Position numbers and translations under genes: made by a program. 64,000 nucleotides of DNA from positions 12,260,953 through 12,324,952 of the forward strand of contig CM063256.1 in NCBI GenBank assembly GCA_032158295.1. The letters are read 5' to 3'. Below, in pieces: positions 48,601-60,600 of the stretch. The stretch comes from Pycnopodia helianthoides. Its lineage: Eukaryota > Echinodermata > Asteroidea > Forcipulatida > Asteriidae. Position 1 is the stretch's first letter, and every line of letters starts with the position of its first letter. The notes under the pieces were generated by a model. That model searched no databases, had not been told where the DNA came from, and was given only the letters and a program-made list of their open reading frames with translations.

Positions 48601-51600
48601 AACTCCATCTCTGGGAGGGCATGGCCATTATCACTTGGCAAAGGGTACATTCAAATTAAGACATTCTTAAAAGCTATGGAGAAACTTCTGAAGGGGAACC
48701 AAAGGCCAAGACCAGGGCAACAAAGACCATGGTCTCATTTATTTTGTCTTGTTTATTAACCAGGGTAGCACCATCAGTTACCAAAGAACTGTTCTCCCTG
48801 GGGGCCCTGGGGTCACATCAAAAAAGTACATAACTACAGAGTAAAATAGGCCTAAAGCTAAACTAAGCTAAAAAGCAGCGAGCCCAAAAAGGACACCAAA
48901 CCTACAAAGTATAAAGTTCCATTTATAAAATCAATAAAGAGTAAAAGAGTAAAAAAGGATCTCTGTGGCCTCTGATTAATTCTAGGCCTGTCATGACACA
49001 AGATGATGGTACTTAATGCCATTTATAATAAAAATTCCATCTTTATATTTATTTTTCTATTTTTAAATGTATTTCTTAAATCAACTGGGTGGCCCATTCA
49101 GTGGCATTTACTGGTCTCTAATGGGTCCCAGTATGTACAGAGACACAATACAAATTAAACCATAAAAAAGACACAACTATTTATAATGTTTTTAAGTGCT
49201 TAATAGTATAAATACAGGCATTAACCCTCCTACTCTTGGCAACATTTTCCAGTGAGTTGACCAACCATTTGAAACCATTCGACTGCCAAGGTTGTGTACG
49301 GTGGCACAACTGTGCACAGAATTAACTTTGTACTGTGTACATGCATTCCCTCATGGTATCATATTGCAGGCTGGCATAGTTTATCTGTCATTCAAAACCA
49401 CAGTGAATGGTATTGAATGGTCAGACAGCAAAAGGGTTAAACAAATTTTAAAAGGTACACACACAAAAAAACAGAAGAGGCGTTTCTACGGCCACAGATC
49501 AACAGTCAACACCCACAAGCTGGATACACCTGTAGGACACCACTTCAATCTTCCTAACCACTCCATTTTTGACATGAATTTACAGGGCATTGAGGCACTA
49601 GGTAACTCCAGAGAGACTGTTCGTCTGAGTAGGGAGAAATTGTGGATAAGGCGCATAAAGACCATTCAACCCCATGGTTTGAACATCCAAGAAGGAAATG
49701 ACTAATAACCCTTTGTCTTTGCCCTCTCCCTTTTCCCCCACAGATATCCATATTTTTAGTCTGCCCTATTAACTAATTATTTACTTTTCTTCCAACCTTC
49801 CATTTTGTCCTTTGTGTTTCCAACTTCTTTGTGGTCTAGCCATCCCCTTCCCTCCAACCCCCCCCCCTTTGTCTTCATAATCCCTGCTTACCCCCTGCTT
49901 TTTCTGAATGCTTCTTGCTTTTCTCTCTCCACTCTCTCTATTCATGTTTTTCCACTTGACTGCTTTTGTCCCCCTTGTATGCATGTATGTGTGTTGTCTT
50001 GTCATTTAGCCTTCGAGAAAGACTCTGCTAGGGTCGAAACGTCAGGCCACTAACTAATTTTTTACACAAAAAAACAATGAGAAGAGTGCAGGAAAGAGCA
50101 TCCAATCTAGGAAATGCAAACCTGGTAATGTTTCAATTCAATTCAATTCAACGACACTTATTTCTATTTCACAAATCTCATCAGACATACGTAATGATGA
50201 TGTTCATAAAATCAGAATCAGAAAACACTAAGGAGATGTAACAGTAAGAACAAGACAAATTTAGTGAATCACATAAAATCATGATTTAGGCTGGCATGGT
50301 TTATTTATCGTTCAAAAACCACAGTGGATGATATTGAGTAGTCAGGCAGTAGGAGGGTTGACTGTGTACTGTGTGGATGCATGCACTACATGATATCATA
50401 ATGCAGGCTTGCACAGATTATATATCATTCAAAACCACAGTGGATGATATTGAACAGTCAGATAGTAGGAGGGTTCAGCCCTGGAATTTCATTTTTGAGA
50501 GGCCAAGGCCATTTATATTTTTCCAAAAGACGTTTCCATTGGAAAATCTCAAAGGCTACGGGAAACTTTTGAATGGGCACCAACCAAGGCCAAGACCAGG
50601 GGCAACAGAGTGGCACCATGGCCTCCATGTAATTCAAGGCCAGTCATAAACAGAGTCCAACTTTTTTGGTGCCGAGGTAAAAATTATGGCGCTGGATTTT
50701 GTTAGAATAACAAAAGATCCTAGTAAATCACTCAAGAGAATTAAGGTTAATATTTAAACCAATCTCTCTCAGACAGAGTCTAAAAACACTTTATAATAAC
50801 CATAATAATTAGAAAGTACTAAAAACACAGAAATAAACCCCAATTGCATAGAGCTGCATTCACCACAAACTTTAGCTCAACACACATTTTGTTTGCTTAC
50901 CAGAATAAGGTTACCAGCCAAATTACCATCCCCACATACCATTTCTGACTGGTTTCCTGCTAAAAATTGCTAAGCAGAAAATTGTTAGGCAATACTTTCT
51001 GCTTAAGGCAGCTACGAAATGGGGTCCAGCTGTTTGATTTAGACAAATCTACTGTCGTTAGGGATTACGGAAAAGTTACAAAGAAATTATCAAAGAAAAC
51101 ACCTACTTGATTTTGTCGAGGTAGTCACCAGTATTCTGGTTGGTCATGTTGGATGGGCTGATGTGGAGCTTGAAGTCTGGTCCAAAATACTCAAAGTAGT
51201 CGTTATACGGGAGCTCTGTATACAAAAACACAACAAACACAGGTGACAATAACTAAATGGTACACAAATTTGAAATCAAATCTCAGATAACTGGATGACT
51301 TATGTCAAAACCTGATCCTTGGAATATTAAAATGTAATAATTACATCTGGGATAACAGGTGGGATTCAAACCTACAACCCCTGCATTCAAGGGCAGATGT
51401 CTTAACAGGCGGGTACCGTAACAATTACCAGCGGGTACTGTAACAATTTCCAACAGGTACCACAAAAATTACCAACGGGTTCCATAACAGTTACCAACGG
51501 GTACCATAACAACTACCAACGGGTACCATAACAATTACCAACGGGTACCATGACAATTACCAACGGTACCAAAACAATTACCAACGGGTATCATGACAAT

Positions 51601-54600
51601 TACTAGCGGGTACCATAACAAAAACCAACTGGTACCATAAACATTTAATAGATGTAATAGTTGCAAGGGGGATCAAGAATATTATTCTGGTTTTATCTTG
51701 CTCAAGGACACAAGTGCAACGACCTAGACTCGAACCCACACTCTGCTGATCGGAAACAACACAGATTGATTCCGCTGCACTTAACCACTCAGCCACGACA
51801 CACCACATATTGGCTCATCGTGGCTAGCGGTCTAGTGATGCACTTAACCACTCAGCCACGACACACCACATATTGGCTCATCTTGGCTAGCGGTCTAGTG
51901 ATGCACTTAACCACTCAGCCACGACACACCACATATTGGCTCATCGTGGCTAGCGTTCTAGTGATGCACTTAACCACTCAGCCACAACGCACCACGTATT
52001 GGCTCATCGTGGCTAGCGTTCTAGTGATGCACTTAACCACTCAGCCACGACACACCACATATTGGCTCATCAGGACTAGCGTTCTAGTGATGCACTTAAC
52101 CACTCAGCCACGACACACCACATATTGGCTCATCGTGGCTAGCGTTCTAGTGATGCACTTAACCACTCAGCCACGACACACCACGTATTGGCTCATTGTG
52201 GCTAGCAGTCTAGTGATGCACTTAACCACTCAGCCACGACACACCACGTATTGGCTCATCGTGGCTAGTGTTCTAGTGATGCACTTAACCACTCAGCCAC
52301 GACACACCACATATTGGCTCATCGTGGCTAGCGTTCTAGTGATGCACTTAACCACTCAGCCACGACACACCACATATTGGCTCATCATGGCTAGTGGTCT
52401 AGTGATGCACTTAACCACTCAGCCACGACACACCACATATTGGCTCATCGTGGCTAGCGTTCTAGTGATGCACTTAACCACTCAGCCACGACACACCACG
52501 TATTGGCTCATCGTGGCTAGCGTTCTAGTGATGCACTTAACCACTCAGCCACGACACACCACATATTGGCTCATCGTGGCTAGCGGTCTAGTGATGCACT
52601 TAACCACTCAGCCACGACACACCACGTATTGGCTCATCGTGGCTAGCGGTCTAGTGATGCACTTAACCACTCAGCCACGACACACCACATATTGGCTCAT
52701 CGTGGCTAGCGGTCTACCGCTCCGCACACAAGTTCTGATTGCCTGGTCAATAGAGCGTGGGTTCGAATCCCGGTCATGCCATGAGCAAGAAATCTAACCA
52801 TCGATTTCTTGACTCTTACCCCAGGTGTATAAATGAGACATACAAATACAAGGGGCGAGACGGTATTATAATGGATTAACCCTCTGCCCTATTACAAGCA
52901 GCTTGGGTTGTATGCTCCCCAGGTAGTTAAGAAAGTTTGAGGAATGATCTGACAGTATGCCCAATAAACAGGGATAATTAGTTGTTGTAAAGCACCAGGG
53001 GCTGATTTCACAAAGAGTTCAGACTGATCGTAACTGCAAATCCATCGCAGTTGCTTAGTAAAGAGTGATGTCACAATACAAATCACTATGGTAATACTGA
53101 TAACTCATCTTACGATGAATCTCAGTGCTTTGTGAAATCGACCCCAGGGCCCAATTTCATGGCTCTGCTTACCGCGGATTTCTGCGCTTACGTATCATAG
53201 AACTATGTGCTACAAGGTCTCCGTAAGCGCAGAATTCCGCGGTAAGCAGAGCCATGAAATTGGGCCCTGATCTATCCAGTGGGATATAGTCATAGAGTTA
53301 TATATAAGAACTAGAGGGCGCACTGGCAATACTGCATGCACAAACGCGCCGGGACCCGAGGAGACACGAGCGCCATTTTTTAGAGGGCAAAATTGAGTAC
53401 GAAGTATACGATGTGCGTATGGAAAATGCACGCATCACGCGCTCGGTGTTCATGTTGTTGTTTTGCGTACAGTAAAGTAATGGTAGTGGTACTTAAAACA
53501 AGGCCGCACCACCCGCGCGACGAGTCACGTAACTTGGCTAGTGCGCCCTCTAGTTCTTCTATATAACTCTATGGATATAGTGCACTATATAGGAACTTAT
53601 TATTAATATTATTAGTATTTTTGTTTTTACTCACCATTTGCAATGTCAACCCCTAGGGCAGTGGCCGTCTCAAAGGTCCAACAGCGAGCGACGTTACGGA
53701 TTGTGTAGCCACCCCCACCAAGTAGAAGCAACGGCAGATTGTACTGCTTCATGAATTCAACACACTTAGCATGCCCTGAAAAAAGAAGGAACAAAAAAAA
53801 TGCATTAAATTTAAAGTCAACTTGATTTCTGGGCATTCTTAATTTCAAGTATTCTTGATATTTAAAGAAAAAAGTTGCATCCCTTAAGGCAGTGTTGTAG
53901 GCAAGTACTTTTCAGTCGAGTATCAAGTGCTGCCAAGTACTACTAGGGTGGCCGAGTACTTTCTTGAGTTCAAGTACTTGGTCAATCGAGTACATGTAAG
54001 AGTGTCTGAGTAACAAGTATTCTGATAATCAAGTACCGAGTCCAACAGCCGAGTACATAAGCTTAGGCGATATCGCTTTTTTATCGTCGACATCATATCG
54101 CGATATTTGATATTATTGCGATTAAATTTTTGATGACGTCATTCTTCTACAAATCTCCCAGAGCAAGTTGTAGCTACAAATTACTTTTCAATTTTACTTT
54201 TATTCCAATGAAGTATTCTTCGGGTTTTACACTAAACCTATGGTATGAAAACCTGGGCCTATTACTTACACACATTTAATGTGTTAACTACTGCGCATGA
54301 CAGACTGTTCTATATGTGTGCATAACTAATTAGATCACGCTACTCGCATGTATGCAACACGCACGTGAGAACACCCGTCTGCATGAGACCGCCTGATCGC
54401 TAAGGCTTAGATGTTGGTTTTCTCAACGACTAAACCCCATCGGATCCGATCTGTTGGGGAATCTTGCGGTTGCGGTCTGTGACTTGCAGCTTTTTGTTGC
54501 AGCAAGATCGTAGACTCGACTAGGAGATTTATTGTTGCAAGATCGTCTCGACCAAGAGATTTATTGTAGCAAGATCGTCTCAGCTAGGAAATGCATCGCG

Positions 54601-57600
54601 ATACTTAACGATATCGTGATTTACGTAAATCACGATAAAAAAAACATGACCCGATATTGTAATCATTTAAGAACTAGTATCGCGATATTCGATAATAACA
54701 TGGTATCGCCCAAGCTTACGAGTACCAAGTTCTTAGATCTCCGAGTATGAATTCTTCATGAAAAACACCCCATTGCAGAATGAGGTATAAAAACACTTGA
54801 TTTTTTTTACTAATTTCTAGGCGACAAAGTGTGCTTGTTATGATAACTATCTTTTAAACATGATAACATCATAGACAACTTCAATTTGACTTTTCCAGAG
54901 GTTCATTACTTTATTCCTTGCATTAGTGCACGTTAGACAGCGAGAAAAAGTGATGTTTTGATCATTGAGTACTTAAAATCAGAGTTCGGGTACATTTTCA
55001 GTTGAGGATTGAGTACATAACTTAAAGGTACAGACAATTTTTTTTTGTTGAGCACGAGTATGGACTTCGAGTAAGAGTATTTTGCAAGCCAAGTACAAGT
55101 ACGAGTACCATAGAAACAGTTTTCATAAATACCTGGGACAGTTTATCCATTCTGATTGGACGAGAGGACATCACGTGGGGGTGTTTAAATGGACGATATA
55201 ACACCGGCTAGAAGTGTTTAAACATGGCCTGGCAACTTTTTGTTGAAGAGGGCGCTATCACGTTTGTGCAGAGCGCGCAAATTTGGTAAGCCGCATAGTT
55301 TATTTCGCGCATGTTGGAAACTTGCGTGCAATAGCTTGAAACTTAAGCGCGCAAGTTCGAAAATTGCGCGACGCGGTTTTTCTACACGCATAGAAATTCA
55401 ACGCCGAGTCGAGGTGAGCTAAGGCTAAACTGTCAGATTTGTTCTCAACTTTTACAGGGTTTTTGGATATTTTTAGGAGAAAGGTATTTATGAATGGGAA
55501 TCAAAGTGTGTTGAATCGGTTTTAAACTAGTGTTTAAACCCGCCGAGGCCTGGTTCTTGATATCACCTCGACTTCGTCTCGGTGATATTATCAAGAACCA
55601 GGCCTCGGCGGGTTTAAACTACTAGTTTAAAACCTCTTCACCACACATTGATTCCCTTACTCAAGTGTTAGTACCGAGTGTGCATACAACAACACTGCCC
55701 TTATCGTGACCCCCTTACTGCCACTTCCCAGGTTGGTCTTTTCTAGTTCAGCGATGTAAACCATCAGACTTGAAGGGTGTCATACTGTGGGGGATTTACA
55801 GTCCCTCTGCATCAGCATGAACGGACAACCTAGAGGTTTGGACACAACAGCGTTTTTTTTCCCTGGTTTATATCTTTCAATGCAGAGGTAGATATTACTT
55901 GGTTTTACCCGTGCATCAATGCGTGTTAAGCACTGTACACTCAGTACTTTCCCAAGTCCTGTGAACAAAAATCCACAGGCACGTTACTCAGGTGGGCTTC
56001 GAACCCACGACCTCTACCATTCTAGAGCAGATGTCTTACCACTAAACCACCAAGACTGCCCGGTAGCTAAAGACAGTTTGAATCCCACATTTTAGCAGCG
56101 GGTAAAACCAAACTGTATCCTTTGTTTGAAGAAGAAAGAAAATCCTGAAATCGGGGAAAAAACACAGGCTTGAATACTAAAGAATTTGTTATTCGTTTCT
56201 TTATTTTTTAAATATTGTAATTGCTGGTTTTACCTTTAAGTGTGAGATTGAAACATCCCAGTCTGTCCCTGAGAGAGAGTCTGCACCACATTGTAGAACA
56301 ACAGCACTAGGCTGGTACATTTCCATTACTTTAGACATGATCTGCAAGAAATAAATCACTCAACGTTAAGTCTACATCTTAGCCAAGTCAGCATTGTGGA
56401 GTGTTGTGGCTAAACGGTCAAGTGTGCATCAGACTCAAGTTCTGAAGTGTTGGTAGAGTGTGGGTCCGGGGCCCCCGTCTTGGCACTTGAATCCTTGAGC
56501 AATACACTTCACCCATAACTAGTCCGGTGTGTTGTGCAGTGCGTGTAAAAGAACCCGGTGCCCTCATCGTAAAGAGAAGGGGGTCTGCCCTGATATTTCT
56601 GGTATATTTGGCTGCAGGTTGCGCCACAGCACCTTGTGAACCCTTACTTCACTTTTGAAAGGGCAAGGGTACCAAGGCTTTTCCTCCATGTTAAAGGGCA
56701 CCTCTGTAATGGAATTGTAAATCTCTATTGGAACATTTCAAGTGGCACCAAGGCAATCCCCAGGGGCAACGGAGGCAATTGCCTCCGTGAAGTAACAGGC
56801 CTGTAAACGGGTCTCATAACTCCAATATAGAGGAGTTTACCCGTAAAAATAAATACAGGTGATTTTTGAGCATGTTGAATTAACTGTTAATAGGGCCTAC
56901 TCTATTGGATTAACTAACAAGTCTGTTCACTGCACTAAAATACTAACAACATTTTTTGACTACAAATTTTCAGATGCAACGTCAAATCTTTATTAAAAGG
57001 GATAACTTACTGGTTTGAAGATGTGATCGTAGGACTCGTCATCAATTCCATCCCTCAATGGAAAGTTTACGGCGTAGTATTTACCCTTCCCGGCACCAAT
57101 GTCCTATTGTAGGTCAAAAAGAAATCATACCCTTAAAACGTTGGAATGAAATATACAACGGACAAGATGGGGTTGTTACTATTTTATTTACATTCTTCAG
57201 CTATCACTCTGTGCAAGATGAAAATCTGAGGTACAAAATCATCAGCTGTCGAATGAAAATGTATGGTAATGTCTCCTGAATTATTCAGCGACTTCAGGCT
57301 TGAATTTGACACTGGACCGCAGGCCCCGAGGCCAGTGATTTTAGCATTGGGCCAGTAAACTCATGACCGGACAAGTCCGGCGGTCTTGTGTTTTTATCTT
57401 AATAACAATTCATGTACCTCACTCTATAATATCTTGAGCAGAAACACATTATGTCAAATGTTGACTCTGAGTAATGATATGAAATATACTTAGTACCCTT
57501 AAAGACAGTTAGGGTAAATCTTCTCTTATATGTCTTAGTGCTTGTTCAATCACGTGCAAGCTTAACTGTGCTAGGAAGTCTTTTCTCAGTTTGAATCTGG

Positions 57601-60600
57601 TCTTGTAAAATTATTTCTGGTGCAGTAAACATTTTGAGATACAAGTCCTGTGGTCTTGTAAATTTTTTTCACCCAAATTCGAGCCCTGGACTTTAAGGTT
57701 TGAAAATCATGAGAGTTGTGACACTTCATCAATAGGACCCATTACATATGATGTCTCAAGCTCAAACAGCGCCCTCAGTGAGGTCAAAGGAAGGCCTATC
57801 ATTGGCTAAGAGTAATGCGTGGCTCATACACACGTGCCACATTTCCAATGCTTGACCCCAAGCGATGGCGGCCCTCGCAGAGGGTCTTATTTCAAAGAGA
57901 GAACAAAATCTGTGCCAACGGATGAAATATCTACATGCATAAACAAAAGGGAAATCTGGGGACACCTCTCTTGTGACATCATTGGCCCGAGGACATCACT
58001 CGACATAGAAGAGGTTCAAGAGTGAAAAGAATCAGTTGAAGAATACATACTGACACACATTGTGAAGCAAGACGCCGTCTCAACTCTCTCACACAAACAG
58101 TCCCCCCACCCACTAATGCTACTCTTGGTAAAACATTCCATTGAGCCAACAAACAATTCAAAGCCATTCAACTGCAAGAGTTGTGCATGGTGAAACAACT
58201 GCGCTTACATGTACCCACATAAGGAAGAAACACTGACTCGTATACAATACAGGTACACACACCTCACCATGCCTCAACAGTGGCATTTTGAGGCGCACAC
58301 ACCTCACATGCAATACAGGTACACACACCTCACCATGCCTCAACAGTGGCATTTTGAGGCACACACATCTCACATGCAATACAGGTACACACACCTCACC
58401 ATGCCTCAACAGTGGCATTTTGAGGCACACACACCTCACATACAATACAGGTACACACACCTCACCATGCCTCAACAGTGGCTTTTGAGGCACACACACC
58501 TCACATACAATACAGGTACACACACCTCACTATGCCTCAACAGTGGCATTTTGAGGTACACTTTGCTGATGTGGAGAGCAGAGACACTGCCCAAGGTGCT
58601 TCAATGAGAGGGGTAAACTCTTTGAGGCACACACACCTCACATACAATACAGGTACACACACCTCACTATGCCTCAACAGTGGCATTTTGAGGCACACAC
58701 ACCTCACATACAATACAGGTACACACACCTCACTATGCCTCAACAGTGGCATTTTGAGGTACACTTTGCTGATGTGGAGAGCAGAGACACTCTTTGAGAG
58801 GAGCCACCAGCTTCCATTGCAATGGAATTTACGACACTTTTGCACGAGATAAGGTTCTCAACCTCGGTCAATTCTGAAGCGGCAAGATAAGGTTCTCAAC
58901 CTCGGTCAATTCTGAAGCGGCAAGATAAGGTTCTCAACCTCGGTCAATTCTGAAGCGGCAAGATAAGGTTCTCAACCTCGGTCAATTCTGAAGCGGCAAG
59001 ATAAGGTTCGCAACCTTGGTCAATTCTGAAGCGGCAAGATAAGGTTCGCAACCTTGGTCAATTCTGAAGCGGCAAGATAAGGTTCGCAACCTTGGTCAAT
59101 TCTGAAGCGGCAAGATAAGGTTCTCAACCTCGGTCAATTCTGAAGCGGCAAGATAAGGTTCGCAACCTTGGTCAATTCTGAAGCGGCAAGATAAGGTTCT
59201 CAATTTGGTCAATTCTGCAGCGGCAAGATAAGGTTCTCAACCTTGGTCAATTCTGCAGCGGCAAGATAAGGTTCTCAACCTTGGTCAATTCTGCAGCGGC
59301 AAGATAAGGTTCTCAATTTGGTCAATTCTGCAGCGGCAAGATAAGGTTCTCAACCTTGGTCAATTCTGCAGCGGCAAGATAAGGTTCTCAATTTGGTCAA
59401 TTCTGCAGCGGCAAGATAAGGTTCTCAACCTTGGTCAATTCTGCAGCGGCAAGATAAGGTTCTCAATTTGGTCAATTCTGCAGCGGCAAGATAAGGTTCT
59501 CAACCTTGGTCAATTCTGAAGCGGCAAGATAAGGTTCTCAATTTGGTCAATTCTGCAGCGGCAAGATAAGGTTCTCAACCTTGGTCAATTCTGCAGCGGC
59601 AAGATAAGGTTCTCAACCTTGGTCAATTCTGCAGCGGCAAGATAAGGTTCTCAACCATGGTCAATTCTGCAGCGGCAAGATGAGGTTCTCAACCTTGGTC
59701 AATTCTGCAGCGGCAATGATCTGTGGCACTGATCGACTACACCTACAATGAGCGAACAGAGTGGCACGAGGGATAATGTGTGGCAAGAAGCAGCTGCTTA
59801 AGCAGAAATATTGCTTAACTTTTTTTTGCTAAGCAGAAATGAGCAGGATACCAGTCACAAATGGTACATGTTACATGGTAGTTTGGCTGGTAACCTTGTC
59901 CGGCAAGCATTTTTTTTCTTGTGCTTAGCCACTTTTTGTGCTTAGCCACTTTCTGTGCTTAAGTGGCTCTATAATATTGGGCCCTTGGCCCAATTTCGTA
60001 GAGCCACTTAAGCACCAAAAGCAGCCAAGCACAACAAAATTATGCTTACAAGAAAAAGATTACCAGCCAAACCACCATGGACCAATTTCATGACTGCTTA
60101 CCACCGAATTCTGCGCTTATGGCGCCCTTTAAAGCACATAGTTTCTATGAGCCATAAGCGCAGAATTTTACAGTAAGCAGAGCCATGAAATTGGGCCCTT
60201 ATCACATGTACCATTTGTGACTGGTAACCTGCTCATTTCTGGTTAGCAGAAAATTGTTAAGCAATATTTTCTGCTTAAGCAGCTCTATGAAATTGGGTCC
60301 TGGACTTACCCTGAGGTCCCCGGTTCCTGGGAAGTATTCACCATACTTATGGAATGATACAGTCATAACTCTGTCCGTGGTGTAGAATGCTTCTTCCACA
60401 CCATCACCATGATGTATGTCAATATCAATGTACAGGACACGTTGGTGATATCTGGGGAAAAAGGTTTAAAAGTCAAAGGTTTAGTAATTTCTTACAGCTT
60501 GTCCAGTCAGTGAAAATAAAGTACATGTATCTCAATATTGTAATAATATCATATAATAATACAGCATTTGTAAGGCGCACTTTCCTGTATAACATTGAAA

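Noticed and set aside
50010..50050. Hammerhead ribozyme in the retroelement tail
   Set aside because: GTCGAAACGTC resembles part of a hammerhead core, but the CTGATGA segment and supporting stems were not found.
51661..52797. 378-codon open frame with a 21-residue repeat
   Set aside because: It is the 63-bp satellite, whose length is divisible by three. It lies in an HDAC1 intron and derives from SINE heads.
55985..56070. tRNA gene on the minus strand
   Set aside because: The T-arm is perfect but the acceptor ends do not pair, and related fragments at 27425 and 51345 show it is a dispersed repeat.
58158..58852. Repetitive open frames over the 66-bp array
   Set aside because: Same cause as the other arrays: stop-free unit with length a multiple of three, intronic position, no recognisable protein.
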